This document shows positions 27,683 through 35,540 of a DNA stretch of 64,000 bases, piece by piece. Where the stretch lies: positions 2,717,725 through 2,781,724 of the forward strand of contig NZ_DF820425.1 in assembly GCF_000617845.2 (NCBI RefSeq), given 5' to 3'. Each line of letters starts with the position of its first letter. Positions within the stretch are counted from its first letter, which is position 1. The notes under the pieces are model-generated. The model was not told the DNA's origin and made no database searches. It worked only from the letters and a program-made list of their open reading frames with translations. Position numbers and translations under genes: made by a program. The stretch is from Bradyrhizobium sp. DOA9. GTDB lineage: Bacteria > Pseudomonadota > Alphaproteobacteria > Rhizobiales > Xanthobacteraceae.

Positions 27683-27711
27683 AATTGGTAAGACCAATTT
27701 TCCAAAATTGG
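27683..27711. promoter_or_regulatory. Compound palindromic operator, UxuR/FadR-like
   Basis: Two overlapping perfect inverted repeats: AATTGGT-AAG-ACCAATT at 27683-27699 and CCAATTTT-CC-AAAATTGG at 27694-27711, sharing the central half-site. The TTGGT..ACCAA core is like operators of the hexuronate regulators UxuR/ExuR of the FadR-type GntR family. It lies between uxuB and the GntR gene, so the regulator probably controls both directions. Confidence 0.7.
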
Positions 27712-27760
27712 CGGGCCGCGGGTCTTTAACGACCGCGCGAGACCTTTCGGGAGGACCAGC

Positions 27761-28573
27761 GTGCCGCTGGAAGCTGTGGAGGCGAGACGGCTCTATCGCC
27801 AGGTCGCCGATCAATTGCGAAGCCTGATCGACAGCGGCGAGTACGCGGTCGGCAGCCGCTTGCCGACGGAGCGCGAGCTCGCCGAGCAGCTCAAGGTGTC
27901 GCGGCCGACGGTTCGCGAAGCCTTGATCGCGCTCGAGGTCGAGGGCCGCGTCCGCATCCGCGTCGGTTCCGGCATCTACGTGATCGAGCCCGCCGCAATC
28001 GCCGCGCCGGCGCCATCAGCGATCATAGAAGGCCCGTTCGAGCTGCTGCGTGCCCGCGAATTCCTCGAAAGCGCCATCGCAGAGCAAGCCGCGCGCGTGG
28101 CGACCAAGGATGACATCGACCGCATCGACGCCGCGCTCGTCGCGATGGAGAATGTCGACCATCCCGGCGAAGCCTCGATGGTTCATGATCGCGCCTTCCA
28201 TATCGCCATTGCAGGATGTCTCGGCAACGCCGTGCTGGTGCGGGTTGTCGGCGAGTTGTTCGACCAGCGCCTTAATCCCTATTTCGCGCAGCTAGCGCAT
28301 TATTTCGAGAACCCCACCACGTGGCGAACCGCGCTTAGCGAGCACCGGGCCGTGCGCGACGCCATCGCTGCGCGCCGGCCGCTGACGGCCCATGACGCCA
28401 TGCGCGATCATCTCGCGCATTCGCAGGAGCGCTTTGCACAGAATTTTGGTGCCGAGACATCGGCAGGGGCGCCGGCTGCACGGAAGCGGGCGGCACTATC
28501 AGGGGTTCAGCCGGCGAAACCAAAACGACCGTCGAAGAAACAGGCCAAGAGCGGCAGCTCGCGGCGGCGGTGA
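27761..28573 (+). CDS. GntR-family (FadR subfamily) regulator
   Basis: A 270-residue regulator with an N-terminal winged helix (RLYRQVADQLRSLIDSGEY, PTERELAEQLKVSRPTVREA) and an all-helical FCD effector domain (about residues 85-225; metal-binding His candidates in MVHDRAFHIAIAG). The tail is Lys/Pro-rich. It starts at GTG 27761 after GGGAGGA. It is divergent from uxuB and is followed 70 bases later by the TRAP genes, so it likely represses the sugar-acid genes until a pathway intermediate binds. Confidence 0.9.
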   Translation: MPLEAVEARRLYRQVADQLRSLIDSGEYAVGSRLPTERELAEQLKVSRPTVREALIALEVEGRVRIRVGSGIYVIEPAAIAAPAPSAIIEGPFELLRAREFLESAIAEQAARVATKDDIDRIDAALVAMENVDHPGEASMVHDRAFHIAIAGCLGNAVLVRVVGELFDQRLNPYFAQLAHYFENPTTWRTALSEHRAVRDAIAARRPLTAHDAMRDHLAHSQERFAQNFGAETSAGAPAARKRAALSGVQPAKPKRPSKKQAKSGSSRRR

Positions 28574-28643
28574 GATTGGGCGGCCCGCATCCATGCCGGG
28601 GCGGGCGAACAAGAAGCAGACTTGAACGATGGAGGAAATGTCG

Positions 28644-29621
28644 ATGATGAAGAAAATGACGATTGCAGCAATGATTTCCGCCGCCACGCTGTTGGCGGCC
28701 ACCAGCGCCGGCATGGCGCAGACCAAGCTCAAATGGGCCCATGTCTACGAGACCTCGGAGCCGTTCCACACCGCATCGGTCTGGGCCGGGCAGGAGATCA
28801 ATAAGCGCACCAACGGGCGCTACCAGATCGAGGTCTATCCGGCCTCCCAGCTCGGCAAGGAGGCCGACATCAACCAGGGCCTGTCGCTCGGCTCGGTCGA
28901 CATCATCATCTCCGGCTCGAGCTTCGCGGCCAAGAGCTACGCGCCGATCGGCGTGACCTATTATCCCTACACCTTCCGCGATGCCGATCACTTGCTCGCC
29001 TACACCAAGAGCGACATCTTCAAGGAGCTCGCCAAGGGCTATGAGGACAAGAGCGGCCACCACATCGTCGCGGTGACCTATTACGGCGTGCGCCAGACCT
29101 CGTCGAACAAGCCGATCAAGACCTGCGCCGACATGAAGGGCCTGAAGATCCGCGTGCCCGACGTTCCGGCCTATCTCGCCATGCCGCGCGCCTGCGGCGC
29201 CAACACCGCGCCGATCGCGTTCGCCGAAGTCTATCTCGCGCTCCAGAACGGCACCGTCGAGGCGCAGGAGAATCCGCTGACCACGATCGAGGCCAAGAAG
29301 TTCTACGAGGTGCAGAAGCACATCGTGCTGACCGGTCACATCGTCGACCACCTCAACACCGTGATCGCCGGCGCCCTGTGGAAGAAGCTCTCGGACGAGG
29401 ACAAGAAGATCTTCACCGACGTGGCGCAGGAGGCCGCTGCCAAGGCCACCGGAGAGATCAAGCAGAACGAGGCCAAGCTGGTCGCCTTCTTCAAGGACAA
29501 GGGCCTGACCGTGACCGAGGTCGACAAGAACGAGTTCCGCGACACCGTGCTGAAGAATGTCGCGTTCGAGACGTTCGGTTACCGCAAGGCGGATTGGGAG
29601 AAGATCCAGGCGGTGAAGTGA
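28644..29621 (+). CDS. TRAP transporter substrate-binding protein (DctP family)
   Basis: The periplasmic binding protein of a TRAP importer, 325 residues. A signal peptide (residues 1-25, ending MAQ) precedes TKLKWAHVYETSEPFH, and the conserved ligand-contact region KIRVPDVPAYLAM is present. The ATG at 28644 is preferred over 28629 because GGAGGA lies 7 bases in front of it. Linked catabolic genes suggest a hexonate or hexuronate ligand. A 7-bp hairpin overlaps its stop and a MITE-like element separates it from the permease genes. Confidence 0.93.
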   Translation: MMKKMTIAAMISAATLLAATSAGMAQTKLKWAHVYETSEPFHTASVWAGQEINKRTNGRYQIEVYPASQLGKEADINQGLSLGSVDIIISGSSFAAKSYAPIGVTYYPYTFRDADHLLAYTKSDIFKELAKGYEDKSGHHIVAVTYYGVRQTSSNKPIKTCADMKGLKIRVPDVPAYLAMPRACGANTAPIAFAEVYLALQNGTVEAQENPLTTIEAKKFYEVQKHIVLTGHIVDHLNTVIAGALWKKLSDEDKKIFTDVAQEAAAKATGEIKQNEAKLVAFFKDKGLTVTEVDKNEFRDTVLKNVAFETFGYRKADWEKIQAVK

Positions 29622-29638
29622 CGACGTAGTCGTCATCC

Positions 29639-29883
29639 CGCAGGGCTATCGCATATGGCGCGCACGACGCGGCGGCATCGGCACTGGGCTCCCTCCCCCG
29701 CTTGCGGGGGAGGGCTGGGGAGAGGGTGTCTCCGCGTTGGGGTTGTCGAGAATCTGCCGAGCATGTGCGCGGTGAGAGCCCTCACCCGCCGCGCTCTGCG
29801 AGCGCGTCGGCCTCTCCCGCAAGCGGGAGAGGCGGAGCAAGCCCGCGGACAGTCCCCGTGAAAGCATATGCGACAGCCCCGCG
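29639..29883. mobile_element. MITE-like element between dctP and dctQ
   Basis: A non-coding element of about 245 bases with 19-base terminal inverted repeats (17 of 19 match; left arm 29639-29657, right arm 29865-29883). Inside are two GC-rich palindromes, one near 29691-29716 and one near 29812-29832. The first 80 bases recur in reverse orientation at 55435-55514 with only two differences, showing it is a dispersed family. No transposase is encoded. Its hairpins may lower read-through into the permease genes. Confidence 0.65.
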
Positions 29884-29979
29884 TTATCCCGGGGCGGTCC
29901 GTAGGACCGAGCCAGGGCGCGCATTGCGCACTGGTACGCGTCGCCCCGGAAAGACGTGAGAGAGGTTCGAGAGGTACCC

Positions 29980-30558
29980 ATGTCCACCGCCGAAATCCAC
30001 CGGCAGATCACCGCGGACGAGATCGCGCACACCTTCGATGAAGAGGCGACGCCGAAGGTCGATCTCGGCGTCTACGCCTTCGAGGACTGGGTGGCACTGG
30101 CGATCTTCTGGGTGATGGCGCTCGCCGTCTTCCTGCAGTTCTTCACCCGTTACGTGCTCAACGACAGCTACGCCTGGACCGAGGAGATCGCGACCTATTG
30201 CCTGATCGGCGTGGTCTTCATCGGCTCCTCGATGTGCGTGCGGCTGTCGCGGCACATCCAGGTCGACCTGGTCTATCGCTATCTGCCGCATGCCGTAGGA
30301 CGCATGCTGTCGACGGCGATCGACCTGATCCGGATTGCCTTCTTCGGCTACGCCATCAAGCTGGTCTGGGTCTACATCCAGATCATCGGCGACGAGCAGA
30401 TGACCACGATCAATCTTCCCAAGGACTACGTCTATTACGCCGTGCTGCTCGGCTTCGTGCTGATGTTCGCACGCTCCGTGCAGGTGGCGATACAGAACTG
30501 GCGGCAGGGCTACTCGGTCCTCGAACGTCCCGGTGCCTACGACGGATCGGAAGGATAA
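29980..30558 (+). CDS. TRAP transporter small permease (DctQ family)
   Basis: The small membrane subunit of the TRAP importer, 192 residues, with four predicted membrane helices and the family motif around SYAWTEEIATYCLIGVVFIG. A cytoplasmic N-terminus of about 35 residues precedes the first helix. The ATG at 29980 follows GAGAGG. It is 5 bases upstream of the large permease. Confidence 0.92.
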   Translation: MSTAEIHRQITADEIAHTFDEEATPKVDLGVYAFEDWVALAIFWVMALAVFLQFFTRYVLNDSYAWTEEIATYCLIGVVFIGSSMCVRLSRHIQVDLVYRYLPHAVGRMLSTAIDLIRIAFFGYAIKLVWVYIQIIGDEQMTTINLPKDYVYYAVLLGFVLMFARSVQVAIQNWRQGYSVLERPGAYDGSEG

Positions 30559-30562
30559 GACC

Positions 30563-31969
30563 ATGCTGCTGTTGCTCGGAGGCTTTCTCGTCCTCATGCT
30601 GCTCGGCGTTCCCGTGGCGATCGCCATGGCCGTGTCGTCGCTGCTCTACATCCTGGTCAGCGGCGTGACGCCCGACGTCACGCTGGCGCAGCGCATGATC
30701 GCCGGCGTCGAGAGTTTTCCGCTGCTTGCCGTGCCGTTCTTCATCCTGGCCGGCAACCTCATGAACATCGCCGGCGTGACGGGGCGCATCTACAAGTTCG
30801 CCGTCGCGCTGGTGGGGTGGATGCGCGGCGGCCTCGGCCACGTCAACATCATCGGCTCGGTGATCTTCTCCGGCATGTCCGGCACAGCGATCGCGGACGC
30901 TGCCGGCCTCGGCACCATCGAGATCAAGGCGATGAAGGACCACGGCTACTCCACCGAGTTCTCGGTCGGCGTCACCGCGGCCTCGGCCACGCTCGGGCCG
31001 ATCATCCCGCCGTCGCTGCCCTTCGTGATCTACGGCATGATGGCGAACGTCTCGATCGGCGCACTGTTCCTCGGCGGCCTCATTCCCGGCGTCGTGCTGA
31101 CGCTGCTCATGATGGTGACGGTCAGCTATTTCGCGCACAAGAACAAATGGGGCAGCGATACGCCGTTCTCCTGGCCGCAGCTCGGCTCGGCCGGGCTCGA
31201 GATCGTCATCGTTCTCGCTTTCCCGCTCGCGATCTGGCTGATGGTGCTCGCCGGCCTCTCGGTCAACATGGCCGTCGTCATCGGCCTCGGTACGCTGCTG
31301 GTGATCGACTGGTATTTCGACTTCTCTGCGGTGATGGCGCTGATGGCGCCGGTGATCCTGATCGGCGGCATGACGCTGGGCTGGTTCACGCCGACGGAAG
31401 CCGCGGTCGCCGCGGTGATCTGGTCGCTGTTCCTCGGCCTGGTGCGCTACCGCACCATGACGTTCCGGACCGTCGCCAAGGCGACCTTCGACACCATCGA
31501 GACCACGGCCTCGGTGCTGTTCATCGTCACGGCGGCCTCGATCTTCGCCTGGCTGCTGACGGTGTCGCAGGCGGCGCAGATGCTGTCGGACTGGATGCTC
31601 GGCATCACCCACAACAAATGGGTGTTCCTGGCGCTCGCCAACGTGCTGATCCTGTTCGTGGGATGCTTCATCGACACCACGGCGGCAATCACGATCCTGG
31701 TGCCGATCCTCTTGCCGATCGTGCTCAAGCTCGGCATCGACCCCATTCATTTCGGCCTGATCATGACGCTGAACCTGATGATCGGCCTGTTGCATCCGCC
31801 GCTCGGCATGGTGCTGTTCGTACTCGCCCGCGTCGCCAAGCTCTCGGTCGAGCGCACGACGGTCGCGATCCTGCCCTGGCTGGTGCCGCTGCTGCTGGCG
31901 CTGATCGCGATCACCTATATTCCCGACCTGACCCTCTGGCTGCCAAAATACATGGGACTCTCCAAATGA
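30563..31969 (+). CDS. TRAP transporter large permease (DctM family)
   Basis: The large TRAP membrane subunit, 468 residues, about twelve helices. Family landmarks include PFFILAGNLMNIAGVT, HVNIIGSVIFSGMSGTAIAD and ATLGPIIPPSLPFVIYG. It probably drives sodium-coupled uptake of a sugar acid. It overlaps the following dehydrogenase gene by four bases (ATGA), tying transport to catabolism. Confidence 0.95.
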   Translation: MLLLLGGFLVLMLLGVPVAIAMAVSSLLYILVSGVTPDVTLAQRMIAGVESFPLLAVPFFILAGNLMNIAGVTGRIYKFAVALVGWMRGGLGHVNIIGSVIFSGMSGTAIADAAGLGTIEIKAMKDHGYSTEFSVGVTAASATLGPIIPPSLPFVIYGMMANVSIGALFLGGLIPGVVLTLLMMVTVSYFAHKNKWGSDTPFSWPQLGSAGLEIVIVLAFPLAIWLMVLAGLSVNMAVVIGLGTLLVIDWYFDFSAVMALMAPVILIGGMTLGWFTPTEAAVAAVIWSLFLGLVRYRTMTFRTVAKATFDTIETTASVLFIVTAASIFAWLLTVSQAAQMLSDWMLGITHNKWVFLALANVLILFVGCFIDTTAAITILVPILLPIVLKLGIDPIHFGLIMTLNLMIGLLHPPLGMVLFVLARVAKLSVERTTVAILPWLVPLLLALIAITYIPDLTLWLPKYMGLSK

Positions 31970-33015
31970 CCTCGACCGCTCTTGCCGCGACCCTGTTCGG
32001 CCCCGAAGACCTGCGCATGATCGAGCATCCGCTCGACAAGCTTGGCGAGGGCATGGTCCGCATCCGCTTCGGCGCCGGCGGCATCTGCGGCTCGGACATG
32101 CACTATTTCCGCCATGCCCGCACCGGCGACTTCGTGGTGAAGTCGCCGCTGGTGCTGGGCCACGAGATCTCGGGGGAGGTCGTGGAGATCTCCGGGGCCG
32201 CCGCGAACCTGAAGATCGGCGACCGCGTCGCCGTCAACCCGTCGCGCTGGTGCGGCCATTGCGTCGCCTGCCGCGAGGGCCGGCCGAACCTGTGCGAGAA
32301 CATCTATTTCATGGGCTCCGCCTCGAAGACGCCGCACATGCAGGGCGGCTTCGCCAATTACTTCGATGCGATCCCCGCGCAATGCGTGAAGATCCCGGAT
32401 CACGTCTCCTATCAGGCCGCGGCGCTGGCCGAGCCGCTCGCGGTCTGCCTGCACGCGGTCGCGCGCGCCGGCAAGATCGAGGGCAAGCGCGGCATCATCT
32501 TCGGTGCCGGCCCGATCGGGCTTCTGACCATGCTCGCCGCGCACCGCGCCGGCATGGCCGACATCACCGTGGCCGACATCGCGCCGGCGCCGCTGGCCTT
32601 TGCGACCAAGCTCGGCGCCTCGCACGTCGAGATCGTGTCGGGCGGTGACGAAGGGCTGAAGGCACAGGCTGCCGCGCGTCCTTACGACGTCGCCTTCGAG
32701 GTCTCGGGCACGGCTGCGGGCCTTGCGAGCGCGATTCAGATCGTCAGGCGCGGCGGCGTCGTGGTGCAGATCGGCAATCTGCCGGGCGGGCAGATCCCGA
32801 CGCCGTCGAATGCGGTGATGGCCAAGGAGATCGACCTGCGCGGCTCGTTCCGCTTCGGCTTCGAGTTCATGAATGCGGTGGAACTGATCGGCAATGGCAG
32901 CGTCGACGTGCTGTCGCTGGTCACCGCCGAGCGGCCGCTCTCGACCGCGCCCGATGCGCTGCGGCTGGCGCTGGACCGCTCGCAGAGCGTCAAGGTCGTG
33001 CTGACCGCGAACTGA
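31966..33015 (+). CDS. Zinc-dependent sugar-acid 5-dehydrogenase (L-idonate/L-gulonate type)
   Basis: A medium-chain alcohol dehydrogenase, 349 residues. Catalytic zinc ligands are Cys41, His66 and Glu67; structural zinc ligands are Cys96, Cys99, Cys102 and Cys110. The Rossmann motif lies in IIFGAGPIGLLTML. It resembles L-idonate 5-dehydrogenase. With uxuB and uxuA nearby, oxidation of L-gulonate at C5 to D-fructuronate is the most coherent role, but idonate is equally possible from sequence alone. Start is set by overlap with dctM. Confidence 0.88.
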   Translation: MTSTALAATLFGPEDLRMIEHPLDKLGEGMVRIRFGAGGICGSDMHYFRHARTGDFVVKSPLVLGHEISGEVVEISGAAANLKIGDRVAVNPSRWCGHCVACREGRPNLCENIYFMGSASKTPHMQGGFANYFDAIPAQCVKIPDHVSYQAAALAEPLAVCLHAVARAGKIEGKRGIIFGAGPIGLLTMLAAHRAGMADITVADIAPAPLAFATKLGASHVEIVSGGDEGLKAQAAARPYDVAFEVSGTAAGLASAIQIVRRGGVVVQIGNLPGGQIPTPSNAVMAKEIDLRGSFRFGFEFMNAVELIGNGSVDVLSLVTAERPLSTAPDALRLALDRSQSVKVVLTAN

Positions 33016-33027
33016 TGGGAGAGACCC

Positions 33028-34218
33028 ATGATGCTGGAGGGATGGCGCTGGTACGGGCCGGATGATCCGGTCTCGCTCGATGACGTCAGGCAGGCCGGGG
33101 CGAGCGACATCGTCTCGGCGTTGCATCACGTGCCGATCGGGGAGGCCTGGACGCGCAAGGCGGTCGAGGAGCGCAAGAACTTCATCGAGAACGGCCAGCC
33201 CGGCCGCTCGCAGTTGACCTGGTCGGTGGTGGAATCGATTCCGATCCCCGACGACGTCAAGCGGCTCGGCGGAAAAGCGACGAAGTCGATCGAGGCGTGG
33301 ATCGCGAGCCTGGAGGCGGTCGCCGCGTCCGGCATCAAGATCATCTGCTACAATTTCATGCCCGTCGTCGACTGGTGCCGCACCGACCTCGAATGGGAGC
33401 TGCCGAACGGCGCCCGCGCCATGCGCTTCGACCAGGACCGCTTTGCTGCGTTCGAGCTGCACATCCTGAAGCGCCCGGCCGCCGCGCAGGAATATTCGCC
33501 GGAAACGCAGGCGCGCGCGAAAAAGCTGTTCGAGCAGATGAGCCAGGCGGACATCGACTATCTCGTCATGGTCATCGCCAGCGCGCTGCCGGGCTCGACC
33601 ACCGAGCCGATGACGATCCCGCAATTCCGCGACCGGCTGGAGACCTATCGCGACATCACGCCGAGAATCCTGCGGCAGCACCTCGCCGAATTCCTCGCGC
33701 GCGTGACGCCAGTCGCCGAGCAGCTCGGCGTGTCGCTGACGCTGCACCCGGACGACCCGCCGCGGCCGCTGTTTGGCCTGCCGCGCATCGCCTCCAGCGC
33801 CGACGATTATCAGGCGCTGTTCGACGCCGTCCCGTCCAAGGCCAACGGCATCTGCTTCTGCACCGGCTCGCTCGGCGTTCGCGCCGAGAACAATCTGCCT
33901 GAAATGGCCGAGCGCTTCGGCCCGCGCATTGCGTTCGCCCATCTGCGCGCGACCAGGCGCGAGGCCGACGGCCTGTCGTTCTACGAGTCAGATCATCTCG
34001 ACGGCGACGTCGACATGATCGCGGTGCTGAAGGCGCTGTTGAAGGAGAACGCGCGGCGCGCACCCGACGAGCAAATCGTGTTCCGCCCCGACCACGGCCA
34101 CCGCATGCTCGACGATCTCGCCGCCACCAAGCGCACCAATCCCGGCTACACCGCCATCGGCCGTCTGCGCGGCCTCGCCGAGCTCCGCGGCGCGATCCGG
34201 GCGATCGAGCATCGGTAG
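33028..34218 (+). CDS. uxuA: Mannonate dehydratase
   Basis: UxuA dehydrates D-mannonate to 2-keto-3-deoxy-D-gluconate. The 396-residue product shows the family opening (GWRWYGPDDPVSLDDVRQAG, SALHHVPIGEAW), ICYNFMPVVDWCRTDL, LHPDDPPRPLFGLPRI and FRPDHGH near the end, which hold metal and substrate ligands. It starts 12 bases after the dehydrogenase at ATG 33028 (or 33031). It closes the sugar-acid operon. KDG kinase and aldolase are not in the window. Confidence 0.95.
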   Translation: MMLEGWRWYGPDDPVSLDDVRQAGASDIVSALHHVPIGEAWTRKAVEERKNFIENGQPGRSQLTWSVVESIPIPDDVKRLGGKATKSIEAWIASLEAVAASGIKIICYNFMPVVDWCRTDLEWELPNGARAMRFDQDRFAAFELHILKRPAAAQEYSPETQARAKKLFEQMSQADIDYLVMVIASALPGSTTEPMTIPQFRDRLETYRDITPRILRQHLAEFLARVTPVAEQLGVSLTLHPDDPPRPLFGLPRIASSADDYQALFDAVPSKANGICFCTGSLGVRAENNLPEMAERFGPRIAFAHLRATRREADGLSFYESDHLDGDVDMIAVLKALLKENARRAPDEQIVFRPDHGHRMLDDLAATKRTNPGYTAIGRLRGLAELRGAIRAIEHR

Positions 34219-34237
34219 AGACGAAGCTCTCCCCACC

Positions 34238-34352
34238 GTCATTGCGAGGAGCCCTTGCGACGAAGCAATCCAGAATCCCTTCGCGGAAAGACTCTGGATT
34301 GCTTCCGCCTTCGCCGAGGCTTCGGCGGACAAGTCGCTGCGCTCGCAATGAC
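34238..34352. repeat. Dispersed palindromic repeat, copy A
   Basis: A 115-base palindromic element bounded by gtcattgcgag and ctcgcaatgac, with an inner pair gaagcaatccaga (34262-34274) and tctggattgcttc (34293-34305). A second copy lies at 50933-51051. It sits between converging uxuA and the LysR gene. Confidence 0.85.
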
Positions 34353-34388
34353 GTGGAGGGAGAGGCGCCTCACTTCAGCTCCGCCTGC

Positions 34389-35327
34389 TTAGTAGCACGC
34401 GTCCATCGCACCCAGCTTCGGATAGAGCCGGTCGATCGCGGCGATCTCGCTTTTCATCTGCGCAATGATCCAGTCGCGGATCTCGGCGGCGATGGGACGC
34501 ATGACCCGGTTGCGCGGTGGCAGGAATTCGCAGATGCGGCGCGTGGTGGTGAGCGTGTCGGAGGCCGGCACCAGCGCGCCGGTGAGCAGCCAGTGCGAGG
34601 CGACCGTCAGCCAGCCGAGCGCGATGCCCTGGCCGAGCAGCGCGGCCTGCACCACGACGGCATAGTCGGTGAAGCTCAGCGCCTTGGCCGCGCCGCGGCG
34701 CCCGGTCAGAAGCGATGCGTAATCCGCGGCCCAGTCGCCCGGCGTCTCGGCGAGGCGGATGATGGTGTTGCCCTCGGTGGGATCGGTCTCGCCGAGATAG
34801 CCAGGGCTGCACATCGGCAGCATCACTTCCTTCATCACCAGCGTGCCGCCGGAGGACGGCTCGTCGCGGTCGCGGAAGCGCATGCCGAGATCGACGTTCT
34901 CCACCGGCCCGCGGAGCGCGCCGGAGATCAGCTGGAACCGCAGGTCCACCTGGGGAAACTGTTTCTGCAGCTTGTCGATGCGCGGCATCAGCCAGTGGGT
35001 GGTGAAGGCGGAGGAGACCGACAGCGTCACCGTCTCGGTGCCCTTGCGGCGCCGCTCGATCTCAACGAGCCCGCTTTCGATGCTGCGGAAGCCTTCGAGG
35101 ACGCGGCGATAGAGCAGCTCGCCTTCCTCGGTGAGCACCGCGCGCCCCGCCGTGCGATCGAACAGGCGGACACCGAGATGCTCCTCGAACTGTCCGAGCA
35201 TGCGGCTCACCGCTGGCTGCGTCACGTTCAGCTCGGCGGCAGCAGCCGTGAAGCTGCCATTGCGCGCCGCTGCGTCGAAGACGAACAGGGCGTTGCTGGA
35301 CGGCAGCATGCGGCGGAGCTCTGGCAT
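34389..35327 (-). CDS. LysR-family regulator (GcvA-like)
   Basis: A 312-residue LysR protein. The N-terminal helix-turn-helix (FVFDAAARNGSFTAAAAELN then VTQPAVSRMLGQFEEHLG) and the effector domain (from about residue 95) are typical of the GcvA/AmpR branch. It is divergent from the ABC transporter operon. The first ATG (35327) overlaps a T-N11-A dyad; the Met at codon 7 (35309) is an alternative start that would put the dyad upstream. The linked importer is its likely target. Confidence 0.9.
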   Translation of the reverse strand: MPELRRMLPSSNALFVFDAAARNGSFTAAAAELNVTQPAVSRMLGQFEEHLGVRLFDRTAGRAVLTEEGELLYRRVLEGFRSIESGLVEIERRRKGTETVTLSVSSAFTTHWLMPRIDKLQKQFPQVDLRFQLISGALRGPVENVDLGMRFRDRDEPSSGGTLVMKEVMLPMCSPGYLGETDPTEGNTIIRLAETPGDWAADYASLLTGRRGAAKALSFTDYAVVVQAALLGQGIALGWLTVASHWLLTGALVPASDTLTTTRRICEFLPPRNRVMRPIAAEIRDWIIAQMKSEIAAIDRLYPKLGAMDACY

Positions 35328-35341
35328 AACGTCATGTTATG
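35325..35341. promoter_or_regulatory. LysR-type box (CATAAC-N5-GTTATG)
   Basis: A perfect 6-bp inverted repeat with a 5-base centre that contains the T-N11-A pattern of LysR-regulator boxes. It overlaps the first possible start codon of the LysR gene and lies about 200 bases before the ABC operon, suggesting self-control or divergent control. Confidence 0.5.
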
Positions 35342-35540
35342 GGGCCCGTAATAATTTGGCAATTGCCGGGTTTTGCCAACTCTGTTGTCATTGGCTTCAT
35401 AGCCTGAAGATAGCGGCTTGGAGCGAAGGATGAGTTGCAGCGCACGCTGCAACCGAGAGTGCTCCAAACCCCTGTCTATAAAGCAGGCTTATGGCGCGCA
35501 GTGAGGCACGCCAGCTAAAGGGACATCGCGAGGTCGATCG

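Noticed and set aside
29655..29959. Short frames within the dctP-dctQ gap
   Set aside because: They only translate the palindromic MITE-like element into Arg/Gly/Pro-rich strings.
30817..31965. Upstream extension of the zinc dehydrogenase frame through dctM
   Set aside because: dctM occupies this region in another frame, and the dehydrogenase starts at the ATGA overlap.
31915..33942. Long minus-strand frame opposite the zinc dehydrogenase and uxuA
   Set aside because: Both plus-strand genes have clear active-site motifs and tight spacing.
34238..34352. Possible CRISPR or tRNA-like structure
   Set aside because: The palindromes are single dispersed units without regular spacers, and no cloverleaf can be drawn.
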